Positions 28,201-38,908 of a stretch of 64,000 nt of DNA are shown here, piece by piece; within the stretch, counting starts at the first letter, position 1; each line of letters opens with the position of its first letter. Source of the stretch: Manduca sexta (taxonomy: Eukaryota > Arthropoda > Insecta > Lepidoptera > Sphingidae). The notes under the pieces are model-generated. The model ran no database searches, was not told the DNA's origin, and was given only the letters and a program-made list of their open reading frames with translations. The stretch lies in the NCBI RefSeq assembly GCF_014839805.1, contig NC_051129.1, positions 11,412,920-11,476,919 on the forward strand, in the 5' to 3' direction. Position numbers and translations under genes: made by a program.

Positions 28201-29581
28201 AGGTTTAAATTTTTGGTTTATGGCTGCAATAAGAAACATATTATCTATGATATTGCATATTACTACTTTTACTTTAAAAAAAAACATTTCGTAACTGAAG
28301 AAGTAGATGTGAATCGCATTCCACATAAATTCCTAAAGCTTGTGAATGCTTTCGTAAACACACACTTGAAGTAACCTACGACGTGAATAAATGAAAAAAT
28401 CCGCATCGATTTTAGGCTATCGATTACTTAGAGTCCATGTCTTAGGTCATCGAAGGACGCGCCATATGCTTATTGCTGCAAATAATAAGATTCTGTCGCT
28501 CTCATTGTGACTACTACATAGAAAGCAGTGGCGAAGGGCTCATAAACCGATTCCTGTCGGCTTTCATAACTTATGTAAAATATAATTTTCATTTAAAAGA
28601 TTTGCAGACAACATTCATGCATAGTAGTAGTACCTATATATTGTGTCGGATTGCCTATCGGAAAGTCACCCTTCGCAAATGATAGAAACTGCAGCACACA
28701 TAATTATACACACATAGGTATATACTAAACACTTGTCTGTTCTACGCACACACATTTCTTAAATACAGTAGTTTTTAAAACGTGTGTGAGCATTTGATCT
28801 AATATTTCGGTGGAAAGAATTGATTACGAGCTTCGTGATTTATATATTGTTTATAACATTGAATTACAAACCCGTAATTTCTTTTGGTATAAAATTCATT
28901 CATTTTTGAATCGGTCAAGTAGTTTTTTTAACTTCTTTTTTATGTGTATATAATATTATTTAAAAATGTCTATAAAAGTAAGTTATAAATAAAAAAAATA
29001 TTAATGCCGTTAGCTATTACAAACTTTAGGTAATGTATAATTTTGATCTAAACAGAGTAAGTACAAGTATTTAATAAATTAGTAATATTGTATTTGGTGT
29101 GGGATATATTGCTGTTTGGATATCAGTATAGTTGTATTATTATTGTAGTAGGTAATAGTAGTTGTTGGTTGTATTCGTTTGTTTTGTTGCATATTGTTAA
29201 ATCGTGTAAAATGTCGCGATTGATTATAGTAACCTGAGTTTTTCCTGAATAATTAATATTTTTTTTTAAATTCATCGTAAATTTGCAAGAGAATTTTAAG
29301 TGATTGCGATGCTTCAGAAATAGTTTAAGCCTTCCAATATGAAATGCATGAGTTAAAATATTTGTTGCATTTATTACGCCACTAGCCACAATCGCTACAA
29401 AATGTGTGAGTGAAAGTCTTGTAGGTATATTTGTACGAGTGAGTTGTGACTATATCAGGTGCGGAGCCGCGAGCACGCCGCGCGCCCCGCGCCGCCGCCG
29501 CCCCGCGCGCCCCGCGCCCGCCGCCGCGCACACCCCGCCCGCCAAGCGCACGCGCCGCTCAATTATAATGCGATGACGTGG
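16280..29581 (+). CDS. SA: cohesin subunit stromalin (SA/STAG family)
   Basis: Sixteen exons: 16280-16759, 16844-17014, 17447-17647, 18594-18945, 19155-19340, 19508-19724, 19991-20123, 20513-20635, 20850-21008, 21193-21570, 21680-21880, 21949-22117, 25357-25487, 25748-25918, 25996-26393 and 29459-29581. The protein is the HEAT-repeat subunit that binds the cohesin kleisin and helps load cohesin on chromatin. Matches to STAG include [28 protein letters not shown], the stromalin conservative domain ([26 protein letters not shown]), [55 protein letters not shown] and PLNYNAMTW. Exon 1 encodes an acidic, Pro-rich amino terminus with an RGG-like stretch. Frameshifting indels occur near 17485, 18611, 18658, 18737-18745, 19166, 20009 and probably 29560; all splice phases close if they are corrected. 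Exons 8-15 are clean. The carboxyl end is uncertain. Confidence 0.92.
16698..16843 (+). other. end of stromalin exon 1 and short first visible intron
   Basis: The exon 1 end (ATCAAT at 16759) is followed by a GTGAGT donor and an 84-base intron closing with TTTTAG at 16841-16843. The phase is 0 on both sides. This junction joins the low-complexity amino terminus to the conserved [11 protein letters not shown] segment. Confidence 0.8.
22118..25356 (+). other. 3.2 kb stromalin intron with a GC-rich island
   Basis: The intron lies between exon 12 (ends G, phase 1) and exon 13 (acceptor TTACAG, AC GGA CAA). Its flanks are AT-rich, but about 22890-23860 is strongly GC- and CpG-rich, with an 11-bp tandem repeat at 23101-23155. 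Several frames are open by composition on both strands, but none has a convincing start, splice sites or family similarity. It may be an internal promoter or enhancer, or an unrecognised non-coding exon. Confidence 0.55.
23101..23155. repeat. 11-bp tandem repeat, five units
   Basis: Units read GCCGTGGCGGT, GCCGTGGCGGT, GCCGTCGCGGT, GCAGTCGCGGT and AACGGTGTGGT, decaying left to right. The repeat sits within the GC-rich island of the stromalin intron. Confidence 0.85.
26395..26578 (+). promoter_or_regulatory. read-through stop and poly(A) signal after stromalin exon 15
   Basis: If the GTGAAC donor at 26394 is not used, the exon 15 frame stops at once (GGG TGA, 26395-26397), after an Asp-rich tail ([19 protein letters not shown]). 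An AATAAA lies at 26573-26578. A short isoform lacking the carboxyl-terminal exons is therefore possible. Splicing to 29459 is supported by the conserved PLNYNAMTW there. Confidence 0.4.
27248..27346. repeat. imperfect 26-bp inverted repeat, possible small MITE
   Basis: The left arm starts ACTTTGCCG and ends GAAGTTAGTCACG (27248-27273); the right arm 27321-27346 is its complement with about three mismatches. No duplication is evident at the edges, so I do not assign a superfamily. Confidence 0.6.
27629..28035 (+). mobile_element. mariner-type MITE, copy 1
   Basis: 407 bp, with terminal inverted repeats beginning CAGGGTCAGTTTGACATTGC and ending GACCCTG, flanked by TA on both sides (27627-27628 and 28036-28037). 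A TA duplication with CAGGGT ends fits Tc1/mariner. There is no coding capacity. Related copies lie at 30955 and 56987. Confidence 0.8.
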
Positions 29582-30954
29582 GTAAGGACTCCTGCACACT
29601 CAACTTCAATACAACTGCTACGCTCAACTCGCTTGTACTTCCGATAAATAAAACCTTTGGAAACATTACACGGAGCCTAGTTTGCGTAGCGACGCTTTAT
29701 AATTCTACCAAACTTTTCACTAGATCCATTTAAAGTTCAAATCTTAACAGAAAATAACAAAACAATTAAACTATTTGTTGGACTAAAATAATTATATGTC
29801 TTGGGAAACTAGTTTTTTTTTAGTTAAATTAACTGTCAAAACTTATAAGTTAATAAATTAATGTTGAAAGTTACTTCAATTATGAGCAGGTAAAATGTTC
29901 AAAACTCTAAATGTCACCTTACAATTTACCGAACCGATAATTTAAGGAATACATTTTTAGAATAAGGAAAATCCTATAGAGACACCTAAACACCATAATA
30001 AAATGAAATAAAACTCGATGCACATAAATTAATGGTCCACGCGGTTGTGGGAACACACAAATATACGACCATTCACTTTAGATGTATAAAATAAAATGCA
30101 AATTTTAATGAAGAAAATTATTTGTAATAGATTGCACTAATTACATTACAAAGTTCTTTTATTTAAATATTAATTAGGGGAAAAGTTGCTCTGCATTTTA
30201 TATGAAAACTCGAGACTTCTTTTTCAAAGTTATATATAAAGGTAATAGAGTTACACCCACGTTTAAAAACTTTAAACCACGAGAACGAATCATGCAAAAT
30301 TAATTGAACTTAAACACAAGCATATGCCAAATGTTTAACTTATAGCTTTCTTGCAGTCATTTTCGGTGAGTTTACAAACTAATTAATCAACTCATTAATA
30401 AGGAGTGATGAGAAGTAAAAAAAAAATAATTGTAATCTAATGGCAAATTTTAAGAATTTTCCACCTTGCTGTCTTTTAAGGCTGATTTTAGCCAAAATAG
30501 CTCCCATGAAGGACTATGTTTTTTTAATGAATATGTAAGTTGAGAGTCTTACCTTATTAGTCTTACCTTACCTTACCTTAGAACCACGAAATCACCTGTT
30601 TAGTTTTTTAATTTAAAGAAGAAAATGTAAGTTATAATTCATAGAACGTAAGTTTTTACTTTACACCAACATTTTCATAATTTTCATTAAAGTTACGAAG
30701 CTGATTGTTATTAGCAAAACAGTAAAACTAATGAAAATTTAGTTGCAATAAAGAAATCTCGAATAAGTCTGCTACTTTTTTAAAAAGAAAACATTTAATC
30801 GTTCAAATCGAAAATTCTCAAAAATTCAGAAAAATATTCATAACTCGAAAACTATGAAAAATTGCGGAATATACATGGGGGTGATACGGATACCCCAAGG
30901 GGTGCTCTATCTCTGGACCTCCGCTTGAAACTACTTTCTGGGACACCCTGTATA

Positions 30955-31290
30955 CAGGGTTTTTTCGATATTGCGTTACAAAATAAAACCACATACTTAT
31001 CTTCTTGAAAGTGACACTTTAGAATAACTTATTCGATTTGTATGTGTACAATGAAAAAGAATATTAAGTTTGTAACAAAATAAATATCAATTAAAAGTAA
31101 TTTCATTTTTACTCGCTCTAACGGCTCTACTACTGCTCTTAGATTATAACAACGGCAACACCACAGTTTCAGTCACAAACACGCACGCACACACCATATT
31201 CGTACTACACTACAAAATTATCACAGAAGTGATATTGGGATTTCTGGTGAAAATATTCTTTATTCTTGAATGATATTCGACACTATATTA
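30955..31290 (+). mobile_element. mariner-type MITE, copy 2, right end not found
   Basis: It begins CAGGGTTTTTTCGATATTGC after TA and carries interior blocks matching copy 1 (CTACTACTGCTCTTAGA, a complement of the copy 1 interior). No closing CCTG end is seen. Immediately to its left is GGACACCCTGTA (30941-30952), which looks like the end of a different mariner-type element, so two elements appear to abut here. Confidence 0.55.
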
Positions 31291-31452
31291 ATAGCAGTAT
31301 GCGGTTATATTATATTAACCCAATGTTAAAAGCCAATATATTTTATAGAAAATTCGGACTCACTATTAAATGAGATTGTGTTAATAATGTTTTATTAGGT
31401 AATTAGACAAATGAGCAAGTAAAGCACCTAATATCGTAACACTAAAATGTAT

Positions 31453-31666
31453 ACATATTATAAAACAAAGTCCCCTTTTCTGTCTGTCTGTATGTTATTG
31501 ATTTTCTCAAAATCTACTGAACGGATTTTTATTAAATTAGGTATGGAGATAGTTTAAGACCTTGGAAAAGTTATAGGCTTCTTTCTATCCCGGGAAAATA
31601 TATAGCGGGACTTTTATCCCGAAAAACTCCTTAACGCGGACGAAGCCGCGAGCAAAAGCTACTATA
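31453..31666 (+). repeat. lepidopteran interspersed repeat, copy 2 (possibly Helitron-like)
   Basis: A second copy of the repeat at 665-840: TTATAAAACAAAGTCCCC, TCTACTGAACGGATTTTTAT, then ACGCGGACGAAGCCGCGAGC near the end. It lies between stromalin exon 16 and the candidate last exon. Confidence 0.65.
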
Positions 31667-31914
31667 TTCAATATACGCATTATCTTCCTAAACAGATCAA
31701 TGATTAGAATTAGGGACTAAAAATAATATCTTAGGCTTTAAAGTGGTAAGTACCACATTAAAAATATCACATTGGTTTCCCGAGACAATAGTAGCACCCC
31801 GATCAACTGCGAGAGATCCCACAATTTCCAGATATCAAACCACGTAATTCCTGGATGACAATGCGGTCTCATAAGCCAGTAGCATATTATTGTATTATTG
31901 TATGTGCCTTGCAG

Positions 31915-32041
31915 CGAGAGTGTCGGCGGAGTGATGTCCGTCACGTGGCGCGCCTCCGACACGGACAGCGCCTCGCCGCGACCGGGAGCTTTACTGTACA
32001 GCACGAACTGTAGCAAGAACTGTAGCTCGTTATATTTTTGA
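31915..32041 (+). CDS. candidate last exon of stromalin (uncertain)
   Basis: A GC-rich block follows a good acceptor (CCTTGCAG, ending 31914). In phase 0 from exon 16 it reads 32 codons to TAG at 32011-32013. The frame one base later has stronger G/C third positions (ESVGGVMSVTWRASDTDSAS) and stops at 32039-32041, but would need an upstream phase-2 exon. AATAAA follows at 32102-32107. I see no similarity to the known STAG carboxyl terminus. It may instead belong to another gene. Confidence 0.35.
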
Positions 32042-32724
32042 TATATTTTTTGTATGATTTTTATACTTTGTTTTTGTTAAGAATTAAGAAAGTTTATACT
32101 GAATAAAGACTGCAAGCCTTGAGCACATAGATTTTATACTTTTCCCAAGTTATCAACAAATAAAGACAGGGAAGATCTACTAAATATAATGATAGGTGAA
32201 ATTTCCGTAAACATAATATTTAAGGTTTATATGTAGTACTGCACTGTCTTTAATACATCTAACTTCGTTTTCAGTTGTCCCTTTCTACTCGCACTTGTAA
32301 CACCAATATATGGTCGACATACACAAGATTTACGCAAATTGCGAAAACGATTTAGCTCAATTATTACGAACTGCCATCTACCTGATAATTTCTCCGGGCT
32401 ATCCAATCTCGGGGAAATCTTGTTATATGAACCCACAAAGTTTGTAAATCGACGCTTACTGCTCTGCCTCTCTGACTCTCTGACTGAAGAATGATATACT
32501 GACTAGTATATCATTCTTCAAAAATCAGTACCAATTTTTACGTATTATGTATCAACAAAAGCCACGTAGTCACATATATGATTGATAGGTGTGAACTACG
32601 AGTCACGTAGTCGGATGTATGAGATGGTGCAATACTCAATGGATGTACAACACGCCTGACGCACGTGGCGACGCCTAGGTACTGCGCTGTGTCCTGACCG
32701 CTGAATGGCCTAGACTTAGTTATA
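32042..32724. other. sequence between the candidate last exon and mariner
   Basis: The AATAAA at 32102-32107 is the only functional-looking signal. A perfect 16-bp hairpin sits at 32485-32520. No coding frame is supported. Confidence 0.5.
32485..32520. repeat. perfect 16-bp hairpin
   Basis: TGAAGAATGATATACT (32485-32500), loop GACT, and the exact complement (32505-32520). The stem is AT-rich with a four-base loop. No transposon ends are recognised around it. Confidence 0.8.
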
Positions 32725-34031
32725 CTTAGTCTGGCCATAAATACTGTTACACTTAATTATAAAAAAATATTACATTTGAATTTCGAATCTGTCATTTTTA
32801 TACGATTGTTCATTGTGTTTTCTCATTTTGGCGCCAATACATTGTAAAATATTTTGCGATATTAAAATGGTGTGGGGTGATAAAGAGAACCGAATCGCTG
32901 TGATAGCATTACACAAAGTAGGTATGGAGCCAAATGCAATTTTTAAAACTCTCCATACACTTGGTATTAGTAAAATGTTTGTGTACCGGGCTATTAATAG
33001 GTACAATGAGACCTCCTCTGTTTGTGACAGAAAAGATCTGGCCGTCCACGTAGTGTTCGTACGAAAAAGGTGGTCAAAGCAGTAAGGGAAAGAATTCGAA
33101 GAAATCCTGTCCGAAAGCAAAAGATTTTATCTCGGGAAATGAAGATAGCACCTAGAACCATGTCGCGTATTTTAAAAGATGACTTAGGACTTGCAGCCTA
33201 TAAGAGACGCACTGGCCATTTCTTAACTGATAATTTAAAGAAGAATAGGGTGGTAAAATCGAAACAACTACTGAAGCGGTACGCAAAGGGAGGTCACAGA
33301 AAAATTTTGTTTACGGATGAGAAAATTTTTACAATTGAGCAACATTTTAACAAACAAAATGACCGTATTTATGCTCAAAGCTCTAAGGAAGCTTCCCAAT
33401 TAGTCGACAGAGTGCAACGTGGACATTATCCGACTTCAGTGATGGTTTGGTGGGGTGTTAGCTATGAAGGAGTGACTGAGCCATATTTTTTGTGAAAAAG
33501 GTATCAAAACATCGGCACAAGTGTATCAAGATACCATTCTTGAGAAGGTAGTTAAGCCCCTTAACATCACCATGTTCAATAACCAAGTATGGTCCTTCCA
33601 GCAAGACTCGGCGCCGGGTCATAAAGCTCGGTCCACGCAGTCTTGGTTGGAATCGAACGTTTCGGACTTCATCAGAGCTGAAGACTGGCCGTCGTCTAGT
33701 CCCGATCTTAATCCGCTGGATTATGATTTGTGGTCAGTTTTAGAGAGTACAGCTTGCTCTAAACGCCATGATAATTTGGAGTCCCTAAAACAATCTATAC
33801 GATTGGCAGTGAAGAATTTTCCCATGGAAAGAGTGCGTGCTTCTATTGATAACTGGCCTCATCGTTTAAAGGACTGTATTGCAGCCAATGGAGACCACTT
33901 CGAATAAGCTTTTTATATTTTTAATTGTTTTATATTTATGTATTAAACTGACACACTGTAAAAGTAATAAATGTTATTTGCAGTTAACAATTTTCTTTTT
34001 TCTTTATTACAATATTTATGGCAAGACTAGG
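32725..34031 (+). mobile_element. maT-type (DD37D) mariner, full length
   Basis: 1307 bp with terminal inverted repeats (left CTTAGTCTGGCCATAAATAC, right end complementary to CCTAGTCTTGCCATAAATAT) and a TA duplication (32723-32724 and 34032-34033). The length, single transposase gene and TA target are standard for mariner. The left flank also contains a short mirrored copy of the end (GGCCTAGACTTAGT), giving a small palindrome at the boundary. Confidence 0.9.
32867..33907 (+). pseudogene. mariner transposase, DD37D, two frameshifts
   Basis: The coding region starts at ATG 32867 and ends before TAA at about 33907, around 346 codons, a normal mariner length. It has an amino-terminal helix-turn-helix region, then the DDE catalytic domain: the first Asp in LFTDEK, the second in FQQDSAPGHK, the third in NPLDYDLW, with 37 residues between second and third, which defines the maT/DD37D group. 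The WVPH-like region reads MVWWGVSYEG. The frame breaks by one missing base in an A run near 33034 and one extra T in the run at 33486-33491. No other stop interrupts it, and all three acidic residues remain. It is either a freshly broken copy or an intact one with sequencing errors. Confidence 0.85.
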
Positions 34032-34644
34032 TATATTTATATTTGTGGTGAGTAAATGTAGGTATATACTTGATGAAGGCAATCGCTTTATGACAGGCAT
34101 GTATTACAGATGAAGCGAAATCAGACACAAACCCTGGGATGTTAAATAAAATATATTGTTAAACGCTCTTTTTACAGTAAATATTTACAGTACAATTTTA
34201 GACATTTTTTGGTCAACGTCCAACCAGAGAGAATAATAGAATAGTCGCCGCGTGACACATCTTCTCTTCTGCCAACCTGACCGTGCAGCCGAATACTTCC
34301 GGAAACGCCCGATGTCATCGACTAGGATAGCGGCGCGTAACAAATTTTTTTTATGCTAAAATTTTTAGTCCTGCATCTAGAGGTAAATTTTGTCTTGGTT
34401 TTTCCAATGATTGAGAATACATGCTAATGTTGGCTTTCCAGTTACCACAAACAGTCCATCGCTCGACAAGGTCACAGTCATGTCGGGCTTCTTAATTGAA
34501 CGATCACCGGATATCCCGGAGCTTGACCCACCCTGGTTTACCTTTGTAGCGTATTGTAGATATGGGCACAAAATACACTGAGCTATCTCCCCTCAGAAAA
34601 CTTGCCGAAGAATCTCTTACATTTGGGAGAAGCGTGGAATGTTT

Positions 34645-34815
34645 TTTTTAGCTTTGAATGACGAGACGAACTTATCGTTCGCCTAATGATAAGCGATACG
34701 ACTGCCCATAGACAGTAGAAACACTAACCAACACCTTCAATTACAAAGTATTGTTTGGTATTTCACTGTGCTCGCCATCCTAAGACATGAGGTGTTAAGT
34801 CTTATTATGTCTAAT
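34645..34815 (-). repeat. lepidopteran repeat family A, copy 1
   Basis: It contains GCTTTGAATGACGAGACGAA, TTCGCCTAATGATAAGCGAT and CGCCATCCTAAGACATGAGG. The complement of these lines recurs at 60025-60215. I recognise it as a widespread lepidopteran element (non-LTR or SINE type), but cannot name the family from memory. Confidence 0.65.
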
Positions 34816-36765
34816 AGTTACATTGGCTACAATATCCTTTAAACTGGAACGTAATAGTGACTATACACTGCAGCTTGGCGGCAGAAATAGACATTGCGGT
34901 GGTATATACCCACATATGCGTGACCTACCACTAGTACATTTATAATTAATTATTTAGTCTGCAAATTCTACATTTGGTACAAATGCATATCGTTAACGCA
35001 AAAATATGAGATCCTGATTGAGCCGCGAATATAGTAGCTACTTGGCTGAGAAAAGTTTTTGTTTAGTTCGATATGAGGAGGGACATGGACATTTTTTGCT
35101 CCAAAAGTCTGGAAAAGTCATATTAGTTATTTCTTCTTTCCTGCCAACGCCGGCTGCCGTCTTTGTTTACTTCGTGATGAATAAAGCATTTTATTTTATC
35201 GTTTAGAGTTATTCTTTGATTGACGGAGAAACCAATTTTACGAGTTACATCCGTGAATAATATGAACGTAAGTAATGAATCTTATTCGGTATTTTCCTAA
35301 GACTAAACTTTCTCGGGATTTTCTAGCAAAATATTACACAGCCTGCGATAGCGAGGTTACCTAAATATTGTAAAACATGGATTTACCGCCGATACTGACC
35401 ACATGTGTGCTGACCACAACATACGATGTGAATGCTGTGTCATCTCCGCATGGAAAGAGCTGTTGGAGCTAATTGTGCGTTATTATATAAATGGATTTTA
35501 CATGTTGGTATCATGGCCGGCTCGTCACTATACAAAATATTTTTGTATTTGGTGTTACTAAGAATTTTCTCTTAATAACTTTAAAATATTTATATGGAAA
35601 AAGTAAAATGACTCCAAATATATCCACCGACTGACCGAATAAACTGTAATTGTAATTCCGACACATTTTTTTTATTTAAATATTCTTATTAAAAGTAGGA
35701 ACCTTGTACTAGCATTGCATGAGTCGACGGGCGGGAGGTGTTGCTTACTATCAGACTAGACGGACCGCTTGCTCGTTTGTCTACTTGGACAATAAAAAAA
35801 ATATATTTTGTCTCAAACGTCGTTGTGTCAGGGGACCAAATTTCGGACTGGAGAGACGAAAATACAACCGCTTAGTCTAAAATAAAAAAGGACACTCAAT
35901 TTATGTGTGGACTGAGAGGTGTGTGGAAATACAGTAAAATAACAAAATGTAATAAAAGAGCCCACGGCGGACTAGGCAAGTTTGTTATTTAATAAACGTT
36001 GTCTACTGAAATATAAAGTGTAGTTACAATAATTATGTACTGATTTTAACTGTTTAATAGTTTCTAATTAAATTTTGACCCTATATAAGATAAACTGAAA
36101 CGTGGTAATCTGCTACTTAAACGGATATTTTATTAATGTGTTATAAAGTGACCACATACTCTCTATTTTGACTCGCAAAATCTTAGGTTCTTTCGCTTAG
36201 TCTGTTCCTATCATTTAGGCCTTTCATGTCCTTGAAGAAGCAAATTTTAAGTTAACGATCACATGTTTGATAAAACTTTGTCTAATTCACTCATGAAAAG
36301 AGGTCGCTAACTGATATAGTCCACAAAGTACGATAGATGACAGTTTGAGACAGTTTAAGAAGTTTCAGAAGCCAACTCCAAGATTCCTAATGAGTATTTT
36401 TTATTTTTATTAATTTATTAAAAATATATAATCAGGTGATTAAATATACTCGTATTATTATTTAGTAAGTATTTCTTCGATAGTTTTGTAATGTTTGTTG
36501 AAAACTATATCGAATTTCCCAGTGCGTGTTGAGCGGAATTACTTGTCATGTTTTAGTTTCCTTAAAAGACGAGAGGAATGTGATGTGTGAAGTGCGGCCA
36601 CTGATCACGCGCCACGGACTTCCTGGTGACGTCGCGCGAGTCGCGACTTACGAGCCACGTCAGGTGGCGCCGACGGTGGCTTCATCGATATCGAATGTCG
36701 ATGTTTATTTAATCATTGATTATAGGTATCGGAAGTTTGGCCATATACTGAATGCATATGCATGT
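34816..36765. other. AT-rich sequence, nothing identified
   Basis: Low-GC sequence. A short moderately GC-rich patch lies at about 36580-36680. No frame has splice sites, composition or family similarity to support a gene. Confidence 0.4.
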
Positions 36766-36773
36766 AATTACAG

Positions 36774-37145
36774 CAGGGCCGTAGCTAGGGGGGGGGGGGC
36801 ATTGTGGGGCAATGCCCTACCTTAATAATCAACTAAATTTTACATAACTACTCAATCAAAATATATGGACCAGCGGGTTTTTTATTTCACGATTTGGAAG
36901 TTAATCCAATAGTAAAAGTTGTTCGTATTGAAAAGTGGAATAAACCCCTTTCGAGATTTAAGGGTATTTTGTTACACTCCGTATATTACCCTAACAATTA
37001 CGTAAGTATTAACCTGACTCGTTCATGTTCACAAGTCAACAAAGCCAAAAATCGATTGACCAGATCAGATCTTATCAGATTTTACTTCCGCCCTAGCTGT
37101 TAATCACAGCCACATACCATAAATTCAAGTCTAGCTACGGTCCTG
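36774..37145. mobile_element. hAT-type MITE with perfect 8-bp duplication
   Basis: A 372-bp element with termini CAGGGCCGTAGCTAG and CTAGCTACGGTCCTG (one mismatch), flanked by the identical octamer AATTACAG at 36766-36773 and 37146-37153. An 8-bp duplication with CAGGG ends is diagnostic of hAT. The interior holds a G11-12 run near 36789 and no transposase. Confidence 0.88.
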
Positions 37146-37153
37146 AATTACAG

Positions 37154-38408
37154 GCGTGATTTTTGAAAAAAAAAAAAAAATTACATTACACCTGCATGCT
37201 CCTATAGACTACAAAATAATTTATACTTTACCAAATTAATATTCGATGTTTATGGGCATTCGTAGCGCTTTTATTAGACTATGAATATGAGCTCGTCTTA
37301 TGTATAAGAATATTAGGTACGCACTCGCAATTATCGATACTTCGACAATTTGTTTATCGAGTATAGTGCAGCGCGTCTATCGTGGGAAACGGACAGAGGA
37401 AGGAAATAAAAGCACGCGTACGCCGGCACTCGCGACGCGATGGCTTGCGCTTGCACAACATAATAACCACATTGCTTTATTATGACTTAAGACAATTAGC
37501 GGCTCCGGCCACTGAGTCATTAGTTACGCTGCGTGCACACGACTGTTATAAATAGGCGAGTACACACAATGTACATATGTTACGTTATTGTTATGCAAAT
37601 TGTAATGGTTCACAAAAGTACTGCGATGGTATACATACCAGAATGTTTGTACCAGAGGGAGAGATTTTAATGTTTATTTACAAATTTAGTATGTTTTACA
37701 AAGTATAATGGCGGTAGGCACATAAAACGTTAGTAGCGTCAGCATTAGCCCAAATGCGCACGCTTTCACGACACTTCATAATTTGTTATTTTATTTTATA
37801 ATTGCCTATTAATTTTTCTTACTGCCTTTAAGGCCTTTTAAACTAGAATACAATACTGCTCCCATTGGTGTTTGGGCGCTGGTACACCTTATTTTATTGC
37901 CTTGGTTGGCAAACGACCAAGCGGTTCACCCGATATTAGGAGAAAGTTCAGAGTTACGCTACATGTGACCGTGCGATCGCGTTCTAAATTCGGCCCTGTA
38001 ATATATTTGGTGGTACTGGCATACTGCCACGTGTAACCACGGGCTAGCCGGTGGGAGTGGTGCGCGCAGGCGTGGCGGCCCCGCCCACCCCTACCGCCGC
38101 GTGCGCGCCGCCTCGCGCCACTACTGAAGCGCGTGCGCCCGCGCATATTATATAGCAGGTCTTCACGGCCTACTCTTAACCAGCGTTTATTTTGTCCACA
38201 ATTCAACAGTAAAATATCGTATACTAAGTATATAATAACATTCGGATGTTATATCCGCAACTAACGCAAATATCATTTTGCGAATTATTTACTTAAACAA
38301 TAACGCAATATCGATAAAATTACTGCATTATTTTTATCATGTCAACAAACCTTGAGATTCTTCGGAGGCCGCGCGCGGACTGTAGGTGACCTTAACAATT
38401 TATGTACC
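37154..38408. other. intergenic sequence with a GC-rich island
   Basis: Mostly AT-rich. At about 38030-38145 there is an isolated GC/CpG-rich block (GGCGTGGCGGCCCCGCCCAC) followed by ATATTATATAG, a TATA-like box. It looks like a promoter or 5' exon, but no coding frame is linked to it before the gap at 38409. Confidence 0.4.
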
Positions 38409-38908
38409 NNNNNNNNNNNNNNNNNNNNNNNNNNNNNNNNNNNNNNNNNNNNNNNNNNNNNNNNNNNNNNNNNNNNNNNNNNNNNNNNNNNNNNNNNNNN
38501 NNNNNNNNNNNNNNNNNNNNNNNNNNNNNNNNNNNNNNNNNNNNNNNNNNNNNNNNNNNNNNNNNNNNNNNNNNNNNNNNNNNNNNNNNNNNNNNNNNNN
38601 NNNNNNNNNNNNNNNNNNNNNNNNNNNNNNNNNNNNNNNNNNNNNNNNNNNNNNNNNNNNNNNNNNNNNNNNNNNNNNNNNNNNNNNNNNNNNNNNNNNN
38701 NNNNNNNNNNNNNNNNNNNNNNNNNNNNNNNNNNNNNNNNNNNNNNNNNNNNNNNNNNNNNNNNNNNNNNNNNNNNNNNNNNNNNNNNNNNNNNNNNNNN
38801 NNNNNNNNNNNNNNNNNNNNNNNNNNNNNNNNNNNNNNNNNNNNNNNNNNNNNNNNNNNNNNNNNNNNNNNNNNNNNNNNNNNNNNNNNNNNNNNNNNNN
38901 NNNNNNNN
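38409..38908. other. assembly gap, 500 N
   Basis: Exactly 500 undetermined bases. The right edge coincides with the first base of the Harbinger terminal repeat, so the contig probably broke at the repeat. Confidence 0.95.

Larger units (their letters stand above)
26398..29458 (+). other. stromalin intron 15
   Basis: AT-rich intron holding an imperfect inverted repeat (27248-27346) and a complete mariner-type MITE (27629-28035). No further exon is seen. Confidence 0.6.
29582..31914 (+). other. stromalin intron 16 or downstream sequence
   Basis: AT-rich sequence with a CTTAC short tandem (about 30566-30581), a partial mariner-type MITE (30955-31290) and a repeat shared with 665-840 (31453-31666). 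I found no exon for the conserved STAG segment that normally follows TWM. Confidence 0.5.

Noticed and set aside
16280..29581. Stromalin as a pseudogene
   Set aside because: All visible splice sites and conserved segments are intact, and small indels alone explain every break, so I annotate it as a gene. Only accurate reads can settle this.
32725..34031. Classic DD34D mariner
   Set aside because: Counting from the Asp in QQDSAPG to the Asp in NPLDYD gives 37 intervening residues, which fits the maT (DD37D) group instead.
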